A stretch of DNA of 64,000 bases from Notospermus geniculatus (taxonomy: Eukaryota > Nemertea > Pilidiophora > Heteronemertea > Lineidae): the NCBI GenBank assembly GCA_002633025.1, contig NMRB01000685.1, positions 25,352 through 89,351 on the forward strand, read 5' to 3'. The notes below the pieces were generated by a model. It searched no databases and was not told the DNA's origin. It saw only the letters and a list, made by a program, of their open reading frames with translations. Positions 36,151 through 48,058 of the stretch are shown in pieces. Numbering within the stretch: the stretch's first letter is position 1; each line of letters starts with the position of its first letter. A program made the translations under genes and the position numbers.

Positions 36151-36425
36151 GTGGGATCTTGGTGCTGCACTTGCTGGAAGTCCGTGGGATCCTTAGCACC
36201 GTGGGATCCTGGTGGTGGACTTGCTCGAAGTCCGTGGGATCCTGGTGCTGGACTTGGTGAAGTCCGTGGGATCCTGGTGGTGGACTTGGTGGAAGTCCAT
36301 GGGATCCGTGGTGCTGGACTTGGTGGAAGTCCATGGGATCCTGGTGCTGGACTTGTTGGAAGTCCATGGGGTCTTGGTGGTGGACTTGGTGGAAGTCCAT
36401 GGGATCCTGGTTCTGGACTTGGAAA
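36151..36425. repeat. 33-bp G-rich minisatellite
   Basis: About eight units of GTGGGATCCTGGTGCTGGAC plus TTGGTGGAAGTCC. The 33-bp period is divisible by three, so the array is open on both strands and encodes an 11-residue repeat in each frame. The flanking sequence gives no sign of a protein. Each unit holds the small inverted repeat GGACTT/AAGTCC. Confidence 0.9.
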
Positions 36426-36882
36426 TCCGTTGGATCATGTTACTCTCTGATTACAAACCTTTTCTTGTATGACTTGCCTCCTAGCTTCTACTAACACGGT
36501 ATCATTGTGGTTTTAAATGGAACGAAACCACTCTAGCCACAGTCAAGAAAGAAGGATGATAACCTAACATTCGTTTGCCTTTTATACGTGTCTTCTTATA
36601 TAGCTGTGCTTGACGAAGCAATGCCTAAGACACCACGTCTCACCCTGATTTTGTAGACTGCTATTACCTACCCTTTTTTTGCTTTGCCACTGGCCTCTGC
36701 GAGATACCTGGCCGAGAATATGCTGTATTTGGTAACTGGCCTGGCAGGTAAAACTACAGTCACTACCTCGACGTACGCATTTAGTTTTCACGAAATGTTA
36801 CCCAAGGCTCTATCGTAAAAGCATGACATCCGTCTAAACGAGAATTTTTCAGGACTTGTATGTCGTGAGGACCTCATCGTGA
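36426..36882. other. No gene recognised
   Basis: Unique sequence; no supported feature. Confidence 0.5.
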
Positions 36883-36955
36883 TGAACTCGCTTGAGATGG
36901 CTCCTTCCGTACTTCAGGGCCAACGATGTTGTGGCTTCGGTCCTGACGGAAAAAT
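36883..36955 (+). mobile_element. SINE tail fragment, copy i
   Basis: Only the last 70 bp of the SINE remain on the plus strand: CTTGAGATGG, CTCCTTCC, CAGGGCCAA and GGCTTCGGTCCTGACGGAAA. The head and body are missing. Confidence 0.75.
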
Positions 36956-37547
36956 CTGATACAATACTAACTTGTCGAAGACGATGGCCCTAAAGGTGTT
37001 AAAAATAGTTTAGTGAGACCATATTCTTGGTGTGATTAATATCTGGGTCGTTGTAAGCATTGTTATACAAATGAGGGAGCTTGAGTCACGAACGATGCGA
37101 GTTGTGGCTTCTTGTGTATCAATCATTGCTCGAGTGTGAGGAAACCACATGGACACACCGTGTTATAGCTATTTAATGAATTATAACCTCACTTTATAGA
37201 CTGTTTCTGATGATGGTGACGTTTGGTGACAGGCAGCATCTTGTATTTAATGCTATTGAATCATACGCTTATTTGAGCATTTTGTTTTTGATCATGCGAT
37301 GCCTTGCGGCAACGAGGCAGGTAATAAAACAGTATTTAAATTAGGTTTTGATGATGGTTTCATGATATCACAGACGTCTTCTCGGTGTTTAGAGGCCAAT
37401 TTCGCACCTTCCAGTAACAGTCCCTGATTCAAAGCCAGTTTGAGGCAAATACTTACTTACTTATTGTGTCATTTAAAAGTTATTGACTATTGAGCACCAA
37501 ATAGCATTATTAGCTCTATAGACAACATTAGGCGAATTTGATGTTCA
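36956..37547. other. No gene recognised
   Basis: Unique AT-rich sequence; no supported feature. Confidence 0.5.
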
Positions 37548-37680
37548 GCAGGAGGAAACCGGAGTTCCCGTAAAAACCGTGCGTGTCAAAGAGAGTTGCC
37601 CTCTCTGTCACATGCAGGGCGGCGCCGACCGAGGATCGAACTTGGGGTCTCAGAGGTGACAGGTGACCTCATAGCTGTAA
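37548..37680 (-). mobile_element. Second tRNA-derived SINE-like element
   Basis: On the minus strand a tRNA-like segment with ACCTGTCACCTCTGAG and a B-box-like AGTTCGATCCTC is followed by GGCGCCGCCCTG and ends in CTCCGGTTTCCTCCTGC. The GGAGGAAACCGGAG motif next to a tRNA-like head is familiar to me from dispersed repeats of many marine animals. That is recollection, not a search result. Unrelated to the more abundant SINE in this window. Confidence 0.55.
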
Positions 37681-38418
37681 TAGATATACATAGTTACAGG
37701 ACCGTGGCCGAAAGTAAATGTATGCCCTTTCAGATCGTTAGGCCTACCAAGTTGCTGTTCAACCGTTCTCCATGTCAGCCTAGCGGTCATTTCGTTTGCG
37801 TCTGCCTCAATGGTCAATTTCTCTTCACAAATTGACCCCTTCAAAGGTCGTCCAGGAGAAAAAATGTACGGTGTTTGCATGGTGCATTGGTCCATGAATG
37901 TAAAAGTGGAGGTCTTCATTCGACAGTCTGTGCAAAGGGCTGCATCACTCTAATGACTCCGTCCATAAAGTGTTAATAGGGATTAATGAGATATTTCAAA
38001 CAGCCTATAATCAGAACATCTTGGGAAAACTATTCATATGTCAACGAAGCTGCCATAGACCACATGTAGTGGCTTATACAAGCCCCGCCGCTTGCTTCCG
38101 TAGTCATAGAAACCAATTTAATTTTAAATAGGGATATTTTTGCAGGGTTTGCCGTGGAAGAGGTAACATTACCTCGCAGACCCTCTCAACAGATTTATGT
38201 TTTTTGCGGTAATGCGAGAAATGAGTTTTTTTGAAGGCCAAGAGGGAGTGAATGTTGTAAATCGTTGATCGGTGTTGCAGTCATCGAGCTCGTGTTGGTT
38301 GGCTTACAGCAGGATTATGTTAACATCAGCATCATCACACCCTGGTACGATCTCTTCCTTTCAAATCTTGCAGATGGATGTTCATTGAATGCCAAAATGA
38401 TGCAGTTGACGTCAGGCA
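37681..38418. other. No gene recognised
   Basis: Unique sequence; no supported feature. Confidence 0.5.
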
Positions 38419-38697
38419 GAGTCCTGGTAGCCTAGTGGTTATCACGTCCGCTTAGCAAGCAGCAGGTCCCGGAAAATGGTGCAGGTCCCCAAAATGGTGA
38501 AGTTGCTTTACACCAGGCAGGATCCTGATAACGAAGTGCCACTTCGTTAGTGGTTATCACGTCCGCTTCGCAAAGGGCCGGTCCCGGGTGATATGGGGTT
38601 AATCCAGCACGGGCCATATGGGGTTAATCATCCCTGGCTCTTCACGTCCGTCGTATGTCCTTGTACCTTGTACTTGTGCCCTATCTCATCCAAGGAT
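38419..38697 (+). mobile_element. Rearranged SINE, copy g, with duplicated head
   Basis: The tRNA-like head appears twice: TAGCCTAGTGGTTATCACGT near 38429 and TAGTGGTTATCACGTCCGCT near 38549. Both B boxes are damaged by insertions. The body follows (ATATGGGGTTAATC, twice), and the sequence stops before the tail hairpin. It is therefore an internally duplicated, 3'-truncated copy. Confidence 0.8.
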
Positions 38698-40264
38698 GAG
38701 ACACAAAACGGCTTTTCAACAAAACGGCCATTTAAGACATTTATTCTGAAACATGCACTGCCCTATACATGTAGATGTGAAGATCACATGTATATTTCAT
38801 AGCAGGTGCTTTATTTCATGAGAAAACACCTCATCATCCCTGGTGACAGGAAGAATTTCCGCTCAGATTATTCCCAAAATTCCAGAATAAAAGGGTTATG
38901 TTTTAATCTAACCAAAAACCGTATGAAAATTTGGAGCGTTCGGCGAATTTCACCGGCGGAATCCCGCTAATTGAAGATTCATTCATGTCGAAGATCCGTC
39001 ATAGTTTGCCGGGATTATATTTCTACGGTCATAAAACCAAAATTATCGGATGACAATAGTTCCATCTTGAGTCTTTCTAAACTTCCTCGCATCTCATCAA
39101 CGCTTTTATTAAGCGTGTGCAATCCTTGGGAAAATTTGAGTAGTTTTGTTAATAATATTTTTGTAGTGTTCGGGTTCTCACATTCACTGCGAATCTCGCG
39201 ATGTTGTAAGCAGTGTAGCGTAGAGGGAAGCAAGTCGGGTGTATGGAACGCTGATGCGGAGGGGCTCGGTAAAAACAAACACGTTTCTTTATCAGGTTCA
39301 CGCGGGGTCGTCCCTTACTCCTCTGGGGGCATGCTGCACCTGTTGCCCCTAGACCCTTGGAAGCGAGTTCCCATGATCATACCCTCGCAACTGCCATGGG
39401 ATGGGTAAAAACGTAATGAGCTTTCCTGAGATTTTTCACAAAGAAAAACAACCTAGGCATTCCTTCTCTACTACAGCAACACTAGGCGTTTTTCGAAACG
39501 GAAGTGACGTCATCATTTCCCTGCTGACGACGTCGCGGTCTTTTTTCAGCAGACGGTATTTTCTGTCGATGTTTTCTGAAATTTTGGACACGAATTGGAA
39601 AATATTTGAAGAACCATCCTTCAAAAAGTTGATAAGAACAACCTTTCTTCAATTTGTTTTTCAATCGATACCCATCAGATGTGTAAACACTTTGACAGAA
39701 GATGCCGTCTGCTGGACTCTGGGGGTAAATGAGTTATAAGTCATGAATATACACCTTGTTCGTTTCATGTTTAGTTAGTACCCTGCAATCGACTTGCCCG
39801 GAAAGTGGTTAAAGCCCAACGCTGTCGCACACCTCCCCTAACCGACTGCAACACACCGAAAGTGCAGGATTCCTTGCCTTAAGACAATGCAAATATTACC
39901 GGTTCTATTTCCTTCACTCGCATCCGCCATGGCAAGAAAGCGGGCTAGCCCCGGGCGGGGATTACTCCGTAACACGAGAAAAATACTGGAAGAACAATTG
40001 CAAATGTTTGCCGAGAGTTTCGAACACTGCTAGAAGTCATCTTCTCGGGAGAAAAAAATCGGATCGGACACAATCGCATGTATTTGTCGAGAGAGTATTT
40101 CGACTTCCCCAGAAGTCGTTTTCGTCTCATCGACTCGTCTTTCGTACTCGGTGTATCCTAGTTACAGGTATCAGCTCTACTTTGTCAATTTCTTTCGTCG
40201 TCAGCGCCCCGACAAGCAGGATGTATGGTGGTATGAGCAAGCAGTTGACTGCAGCTTAGTGGTG
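38698..40264. other. No gene recognised
   Basis: A plus-strand frame of 145 codons (38971-39408) and one of 112 codons (39401-39739) are present. Neither shows a domain, signal peptide or convincing splice site. Confidence 0.4.
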
Positions 40265-40560
40265 TGAAACTGACAACGGAGCGAGAGACTCTGCCGGACG
40301 TTTTTTTAGTAACAGACATCTTCTCAAACTTTTTTTGAGCAAGAGAACCTTGCCAAGCGTTTTTTTGGGGTGCAAGAGACATTTTGCCATAGTTATTTTG
40401 CGGAAGCGGCCCTTGCCAAATGTTTTTTTAAGCAAAAGATCTTTGCCGAATGATTTTTGGGAGCAGAAGAACTTTGCTTAATGTTTTTGGAGAAAGAGAC
40501 ATTTTGCCGTACGTTTTGGGGGGGCAGAGAACCTTACCATTTTTTCTGCCGGACTGTGGA
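40265..40560. repeat. Degenerate tandem array of TTGCCAAATGTTTTTT-like units
   Basis: Six or seven units of about 40-50 bp share GCAAGAGAC or GCAGAGAACC, then TTTTGCC or CTTGCC, then a GTTTTTT run. They have diverged strongly. Near 40265-40300 the first unit is partial. Confidence 0.75.
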
Positions 40561-42872
40561 AGACCATCATATCGTCAGCAAGCCAAGGGACCATTGCACC
40601 GCCCCGGATTATTGGGAATTCGCACCTAGATTTCCTTCAATGAAAATCAACCCATCATTGAAAAATTTCAAGAAGAACGACTGAAAAAAAAAGTTCAAGG
40701 AGACGACTGAAACTCTTTTGATAAAAACGCTGTTTTCATATCGACGTAGCGACCCTGGCCTCGTAACACCTGAAGTAACACCATTAAACGTAACCAAGAT
40801 GTCAAGCCGACTTTCGTGCTGTAGCGACTTCCTTTCCGATCAATTAAGTCTTATTTTGCACCAAGTCAATCAATAACCATTTACATCCCGGTCCAATATA
40901 TATAACTCGATACTCGCAATATGTAAAAATCGATGGTAGCGACAAGCGTAGATGGAGTTCCTGGACTTTGGTTACAAGTCCCTGGAGAAATAGACGGATG
41001 AAAAGAATAACGTCTTCAGTTCATTTCTTCTCCACACACAGTAATCAAAATTTAATTACATCTTTCATTGACCAGTTCCGCATCCGTAATTATGTAAATA
41101 TTTATTTCTCTTCTTTTGATTAGTTCGCGGTGTGTAGTGTCTCCGATGAACTCTGAATACCTGTGGACGAGTTAACGCTTTACATAAAAACTCGTTACCT
41201 TCGTAACCAGTAGCAAATGCCGTTACAACTGAACCCAATCTGAAACCGACCCGATCCTGACCTTATGTCGTTACGTCATTTCAGTCAATCCCATGATTCC
41301 CCAAAACTCGTGAAATCTCGCGGGAACTAGGTTGAACTGAACCATGAACAAGATTCTGAAACGTAAAGATGGTCCTATAAAGGTGTTCATTGGAAAGTAC
41401 TCAGTGAGAGCTTTACAATGAATTCCTGTTTTATAGGGTTTAGGTATTTTTCAGACTTTTTGTACATATTTGCAAATTTGGCAGAATATTCTTTGACAGT
41501 GAAAAAGTTAAGGGTCTGTCCAAGTGCTAAGGCTCTTGCTATCGATGCTTTTGGAAAGAAGATGCATGTTCGTATCATGTTACCAAAAAATTGTTGCAGT
41601 TACATGTAGGAAAAAACTGGACTGCAGCAGAAGAAGAGACTCATGATATTTCTTGCTGAAGTCTAATATTTGCTCTGCATTAAATTCAAGGCCTTCAACT
41701 TGCAAATCGTATGCTACTTGCAATCGTATGCTCTGCTCAGCTCACGTTGTCGTTGTCGTTTCCAAGCCCAGCATGCCGTCCTAAAAGACATTGAAATCTT
41801 TCAGCCATCATCGCCATAGAAAGTCGTCGAGATTGTGTAGCATCTGACTTATTTCAATTCCTACTTCTGACAAGTTTACAAAAAGTTGAAAAATCCTATT
41901 GAATATTCCTATACAAATTACTAGCGAAGCCGTCTTCTTATTCAACGGCGTAAGAACACTTGAAATCATCTTCCAAACTGCGGGTCTCGAGTAGTTACTC
42001 AAACCCAGTGGGGCGTACACGGTGCTGGGATGCTGTATTCACGTATGAATGAATAGGTAACTTGATCTTCCTTGCATGGTAGCCGAGCACGGCCCGCAAT
42101 TAAACTTCAATTTTTCAGCCAACGTGTCCCCCTTCTGTGCGCTGGGCGCAGTGACGGCGACGGTCCATTATCCCACGGTCGAGCTAAAAAAGTCCACGCT
42201 GCGTCGTCATGCATAAAATTGCGAAATTATTATAATTGTAGTTATTTATTTTCTAATTCCTCTAGAGGTTGGAATAAAGCCTTGATCAGCCCCGAGGCCA
42301 GTGAAGAAATATTAATGCGCTGTTGAATTCTGAGTCGGATTAGGTACTCAAGTGCGTCGTTGAACGACCGCTGCGCTTGTTGCGCGCTGTCTCAACTGTC
42401 GAGCTCGCAGCTTCGCAAACACAGAAATAACTTCACTCAAAAACAACCGTTATAAAATTTTACTTAGTTTTTATCAAGTGTTCAGCGAGGATAGGCGTGT
42501 TTTAAATTTCAATAGCTTTTGTTGTTGATATAATGGGACTTTGAAAGTTCACAATGCGTGATGTAGAAGAATGTCTCAAGTTGCAAATGAAGAAGCGAAT
42601 TTCATTGTGCGTAGCTTCCGCGACTGGTATGAATCTCTAACCCCGTTACAAGTAGATTAACTTTGTGGAAAAACAATAAAAATATCCAGCTTTGGCTTGT
42701 AAACCCATACGAGAGCTTCTGATTTAATGAAATTATAGTTTATTTTACCTCCCCTTTCCTAAGCACGCCAAGTGTCCCTTTGACTTTCCAGTCAACTTCC
42801 CTGGACATCAGATCCTTCTAAAACTATCAGTCCAAACTCGGCTGCTTACAGTTCCAAAGCAGAGAAAAAGAA
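40561..42872. other. No gene recognised
   Basis: Unique sequence with short frames only. Confidence 0.5.
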
Positions 42873-43108
42873 CAATCCAATGGTATCACAGCTGCATTTC
42901 ACAAGCGGCAGGTCCCGGATTCGAATCCAGCCCAGGTCATATGGGATTAACCATTCCTGGCTCTTCACGTCCGACGAATTCGACAGTGGTGCCTTGAAAC
43001 TTGTTCCTAAGCAGGGGCAAGACCCCATCAAAGTGAGGAACATGAGTGGCTTGATATGGCTTCTTCCATGCTTACCAGGCTTAGTTTGGCTTCGGCCCTG
43101 ATGGAAAT
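42873..43108 (+). mobile_element. tRNA-derived SINE, copy h (5' truncated)
   Basis: Begins within the head (AATGGTATCAC) and retains the B box (GATTCGAATCC), the body and the tail GCTTCGGCCCTGATGGAAAT on the plus strand. Most of the A box is missing. Confidence 0.85.
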
Positions 43109-45460
43109 GCAGCACTTGCCAATGATTTCCAAGAACTACCATTAAAGATGAAGAACTACTATTAATGATGGTGCAAGTGCATTCAAAGACGAATTCCTTC
43201 CATAGGCCTAATTCAAAGGGTAAAAAAGACGGTCGTACATTGAATATACCATGAAAAGGTGTCTAAATTGTCCCTATGAGGACAAGGAAGTGTTGAACTC
43301 GACAGATAAGGACAATTTCCTTAAACTGTACTCGGTCAAAGACCTTCAAAAGAAAGATGTTTAATGTTTATCCTTTATCGACACGTTCTTCTTTGAGTTC
43401 CTTATAAAGCCCTTTTCTTTTGCCTTAAAAGCCGTTTAATACGGTAGTTGACTATGTTGTATACACGTTTATAACACGGGGAAACACCACTGGAAAGGCG
43501 TACGGGGGGAAATAAAGCAAAATTGGTGTAGTGTTGTTGTCAAATTGAAAATAAAGGAGGAAGCTTTGTAAATTTATCAATGGGAAATAAAGGGTATTGG
43601 TTTTTATATCCTCGTTCTTTTTAGTATCAATCTTGTACATCATTGTCCAGTTTATAAGACCCACGTGCCTCAAGTGATAGAACCCTGTATACATCATTGG
43701 TATCATAGAATGCCCTCCGAAGTATTTGCAAACATTCCTTTCAAACTAAGATCATAATGTTTATAAGATATTTCTTTACCAGTCTTGGTTCCGTGTTATC
43801 TGGCTGTAAGAATATGGTTGGCGTAAAATGGTAAATTGTTAACCTAAATAGGCCTCATTATGTCCATCGTGAATTGTGGGGTGATTAATTTAATATATGT
43901 TTTGAAAGAAAAATGGTTATATATAGCATGTCTTGCTTGTAGCTTTCTTTGCACATAGCCATGTACATGTATTTGTACAGAGTACATCTTGTACATAGTA
44001 CAGTACATGCACTCTCACAAAAGGTGTATTTTGGAACACGGAAAAATCATCTTAGAAGAATGGTATTGCAGTTCCACGATCCAGACCTTAAAGTACATGA
44101 AGCTTCCTGCATGCCCTCTGCTCTTGCTAAACTCCTGGGCCCAAAGTTGCTATGTTCGAAAAATCTGAATAAACGATCTCGACACGAACAAACATAACTC
44201 AGTTTTTTCCGCATGCATAATCCATGTTGTCACCTTATAAACTATTTTTCTGAACTTTAAATAAGGCCTTGAGCAGCCGAGTTCATCATTTAACGTCATT
44301 CTACAATTACGACATTGAGCTGCTTCGATTTTCCATATATTTTGTAAACATGGCGGCCGGATAACAAACCGTTTCTTGGTTTCCGTCATGCGCCCTGGGC
44401 ATCACCCAGAGACATGTCCAAAATTATTGCAACTTCTTTAATAATTAACTACAAACCCGATGTTATTAGCTTTCAATTGCACCGAGGGCAAATTAAGGTA
44501 TTTTATAATTGTGTTAATTGTCAAGCATTTGCAGTTACTTCGATCTGTACTTTAATGCACACACGTGTATGGATGCATTCTAAGTTCGACGGATGAGAAT
44601 GTCATGAACAAGAACTCAACCAACGAAATAAAATTACGGCGAAATAACTCTACCGAAGTTTCAGATTTGCATAATCTTTTGTAAGCTGTGCTCTGATTGG
44701 TCAACAGAAAGAGAAACGCACGTATCAGATTGCTTGTTATTTGGCATGTTTGGTGACTCAGCCTTGCTGTTACGAGGTTCCAAAGTGCAAGGTACGGCGA
44801 GTCTTCCTTCTGGCATGATTGGTACCAGCTCTGTCTTGTCATCGAGTACGATCGTAGATGCAATGCACAAAGCAAAGAAAAATTTAACAAAATGATACAC
44901 AAATCGTGCATTGCCTTCGACGTATACTCATAATTCTCCATGTCGACGTTGATAAACACAGGCCTACGTATCCAGAGGGCCTGACCGTGTACCAACGACA
45001 ATAGCCCAGAGCAAAAGACTTGCTTGCTCATCTTATATTGTTGCTACATACCCTCGGGTTCATTTTTGTCGTTAAACGGATCTAGTAGTGATAAACTAAA
45101 TTTAGCTGAACGATAAGTGCTTGCAGCTTGGAGGTAGGCCTAGAAGGGTATCGGCTCCCAAACTACTTGATATTTGTTCAAACTTTCGGAACTAAGTAAT
45201 GTTGTAGGCCTACTATCAATACCGTACTCGACTGATTTTGACGTGGGTCGGTTGACATGAGCAGCAATGGGGATCCTAGCTACGATAGAGGGCAGCACAC
45301 CGAAACCAGGTCCTTTACAATGACGTCTGTTGTGTGGGAAATTGATCAGGACCGGGATGTCAGTTTCATTTCAATAGTTTTAACCACGAGTGACACCTAT
45401 TGAGGCAGTGGGCTAGGGTCCCCATACTGCGTGTCTTCTTGCACTTAATCGGAATCAGGC
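43109..45460. other. No gene recognised
   Basis: Contains TAGGCCTA octamers at about 43203, 45135 and 45205. A minus-strand frame of 159 codons (44552-45031) and a shorter overlapping one (44661-44900) show no domain that I accept. Confidence 0.4.
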
Positions 45461-45652
45461 CTACGTGCGCGAGTTGCATGTGACATCAAGAAGTTCGTCA
45501 CCAGCAGGAGGCGTTCTTGGTTGCTCTGTGCAGGCATCCTCCCATAGCAGGGTTTGGTCTCGCTCGTCTTCACACACATGTTGTGTGAGTGGATGAAGAG
45601 GAGCGAGGTACATGCAAAAACCCTGCAGTCGCAGGATACGTGCAGGGCACAT
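45461..45652 (-). CDS. Small minus-strand frame, weak exon candidate
   Basis: Starts with a true ATG at 45652 and runs 63 codons to a stop. It is hydrophilic with four or five cysteines (C-E-D-E-R-D at the centre) and has no hydrophobic signal. It contains a short inverted repeat (CCCTGCA/TGCAGGG). I do not recognise it and a chance frame is likely. Confidence 0.12.
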   Translation of the reverse strand: MCPARILRLQGFCMYLAPLHPLTQHVCEDERDQTLLWEDACTEQPRTPPAGDELLDVTCNSRT

Positions 45653-46717
45653 TTTCTCTGTAGCTATTTGAAACCTAAAATTCCATCTATGAAAAATGCC
45701 GCACTTTTATAACTGCACACGGCATAGGCCTATTGTCCTGAAGGCATTCTGCAGCAGCAACCCTCAAGCACAAAGCCGCATAGCGCTATACTTGCTCTTT
45801 GCTCGATTCAATCGACGTGCGGGCATTTTTTATGCAATAGTATCGAAAAATGCGCTAATTCATATCAGATCAGCCATTATCGCAGCGCTATTGCGTAAAT
45901 TGAAAAGAATTTACGATCGAATTTGTGATATTTGCTGTTGGTAGTTCGCCCGGGGGAAATCGTTGCGTGGGTTGGGAGTTTATTGATAGAAGCTATCTGT
46001 TTACCCTGTTACCTTAGTTTTAAAACAATGCTCGCAGCCCAGCGCGTACCGGTACTTGCTTCAGGGCTTTTCACATGTTTTTAAATCCTGTGCTTTATTA
46101 GTTTGTAGATGTAACCTTCGCTGTGCGGAGAACCTGGTAGTTCAACAGGCCGTTGCATCATACTTAAACATTGAAATCTCTAGATGGGCATGGAATCTCT
46201 AGATGCAGGTATTGATTCTTCATGCTAAACAAATCATGAGGAGACTCTGAGCATAAGATCAGAAAAATGGATCAGAAATTTTCGTCAAAAATGCTTTCCA
46301 GATTCAACATAGAAGTTACTAGGCCTATACTTTATGTTTGGTAGGGCGAATAAGAAGGAATGTTGCCCTGAAATCTGTAACCTTGAAATCTTCTTGGTCC
46401 TATGTCGTTGGTCATTTGAATTCTTAGAAGTAGGCCCCAAAGTCGATTTGGCGAATCTAGATCCTCTACCGAATATCTTCTTTTTGGCCTCCGCAAATGG
46501 TAAATGTAGCCATCTCAGTCTCCTTATATATGCAGAATACACGAAATATTGGACTCATTGTTTATGTTAATGAACCGAGTTCTAAATTTCCTATCTTCTG
46601 TATTTTTCAGGTCTCGTGCTTTAAGGAATGCAATAGGTAAGTGTTTGGAGAAATATGCATGCCAAGTCAAGCTGGCTTCCTGGGACCTTATTCGCCGGGG
46701 CTCAGTTTGACATTTAC
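45653..46717. other. No gene recognised
   Basis: TAGGCCTA octamers at about 45725 and 46319; otherwise unique sequence with short frames. Confidence 0.45.
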
Positions 46718-47187
46718 CTTGTAGCCGTTCCATCCCACGGATGGTGTGCGGCGAAATGATCAGTTGGCGGTAGTCAAATGGAGCTGTCTCGTGAACAAGG
46801 CCCTCGGTCGCAACATCGATTACGAAGGCGAAGTGAGTAACCACCGTTTCCAGTGTTGCCGGGCTCAGAACTGTCATCGGCAGCACAAAGTAAAGGATGA
46901 CCACTTTTACAAGTCTGTGGGCGGATTTCAGCTTCTCAGATCCTTATTTCTTGCCGTTGATCGAAAAGATGGTTAGGTGTACTTTTGTAAAGTGCACACG
47001 TCGAATGACTTGAGTTGGAAAACGTTGCCCCGGAGGTCGTAATGATGAGAGAAGAAGAAGTTGCAGATGGCCCTTATTCGAATGTGCTGGTCAGTGTTAC
47101 CCTGCAAGTCGCACAACAGCAGCGAGTCTCTGGCTTGAGGAAAGGCAATTGAGACTTTGGCCTGACTTCCCAACAACGTGACCGGTA
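46718..47187 (-). CDS. Two phase-compatible minus-strand exon candidates
   Basis: Reading the minus strand, a strong acceptor (pyrimidine tract, CTATCTGCAG) precedes position 47187. The first exon candidate is 47187-46983 (205 nt), ending before GTACAC. A 68-nt intron follows, with acceptor CCGCCCACAG, then exon 46914-46718 (197 nt) ending in CTACAAG before GTAAAT, a near-perfect donor. The frames join in phase and stay open for about 133 codons, with many G/C-ending codons. Recognisable stretches are LLLCDLQGNTDQHIRIR and VATEGLVHETAPFDYRQLI. I do not know the family. Against it: the plus strand is also open at 46746-46976, with an AAGTGAGT donor-like site near 46832, so the coding strand is not settled. 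Confidence 0.3.
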
Positions 47188-47531
47188 CTGCAGATAGGAA
47201 AAAAGTTGATGGAAAAAACACTTCTAACCTACGCCATCAACATCGCAGTGCAGCATACAGATGGCCTGCACCACTTTCCAACGACATGAAGTGCCCTTGC
47301 CTGCTACTCTGGATAGGTATTGGCGCCAGAAGCCAGTCTAAAACCACTTAATCCCCTGACAAACTGGAACCTACTTGTAGCTGAAATGGATGTGGATCAG
47401 ATGTATAAATACCTATACTCAGAGTGGGCTTGTAGTGTTTGTCTACGTACGTTTTGTTCGTTAAACGTACACTACCTACGTATTTTTATCGTTAACATGA
47501 TATGGGGAAGATTGGGCCAATGTTGAAATCA
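47188..47531. other. No gene recognised; would be intron if the exons above are real
   Basis: A 68-codon plus-strand frame (47320-47526) has no codon or domain support. Confidence 0.4.
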
Positions 47532-47635
47532 ATTATCTTGAACTCAGGTTGAGCCACAACTTTTCAATTGTTCAGGTTTTGCCAGGGCATGATGTGACAT
47601 AGAAAAGTTGTGGCTCAACCTGAGTTCAAGATAAT
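47532..47635. mobile_element. Inverted repeat with perfect 33-bp arms
   Basis: The arms are 47532-47564 and 47603-47635, starting ATTATCTTGAACTCAGG and exactly complementary, with a 38-bp loop. This may be a MITE or the scar of an inverted duplication. No target duplication was identified. Confidence 0.85.
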
Positions 47636-47731
47636 CTTCGTTTGGTACATGCGACCCTCTATGACTGACGTAGTGGCAACGGATTCAGTGGTAAAGTAAT
47701 TTGGACACTGGATACTCCAGTCGTCCAAAGG

Positions 47732-48016
47732 TTGAGGAAGGTTCTTCATCGTTCAGTCCAGTCTGTGGAGGTGTGGAGTCATCCCGGTGGAGCGATCAGT
47801 CGTTTTCGCCTACAGAGTACCCATCTTGGGTCGCAGCTTTCCAAGAACGTCATCAAGTTTCGCTCAGGCGTTAGTGTCGACCCAGGGTACTTCGTGGTCC
47901 AATATATCGTGATGATTTCCGTCACAACTCTAGCTTCCAGATGCCTATCAGAACCACGCCATCAACAACGCCTCCTCTCTGAAACCGGACCCAGCAATAT
48001 CTTCAATCCAACATGA
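47732..48016 (+). CDS. Coding-like plus-strand segment, family unknown
   Basis: An open frame of 95 codons with a high share of G/C-ending codons and a balanced amino acid mix (for example VSVDPGYFVVQYIV). It begins at TTG, not ATG, so if real it is an exon. CGCCTACAG at about 47809-47817 could be an internal acceptor. No donor is obvious before the stop. The minus strand is also partly open (about 55 codons), so even the strand is uncertain. Confidence 0.2.
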   Translation: MRKVLHRSVQSVEVWSHPGGAISRFRLQSTHLGSQLSKNVIKFRSGVSVDPGYFVVQYIVMISVTTLASRCLSEPRHQQRLLSETGPSNIFNPT

Positions 48017-48058
48017 TTAAGGCGCTTTGTTTTCCCACTTTTCCACTTTGTTGATGCC

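Noticed and set aside
36151-36450. Repetitive frames open on both strands
   Set aside because: A 33-bp repeat without stop codons produces them automatically.
44661-44900. Minus-strand segment PEGRLAVPC resembling Ig domains of VEGF/PDGF receptors
   Set aside because: The likeness covers only about ten residues, the frame begins at GTG, and no consistent exon borders could be drawn.
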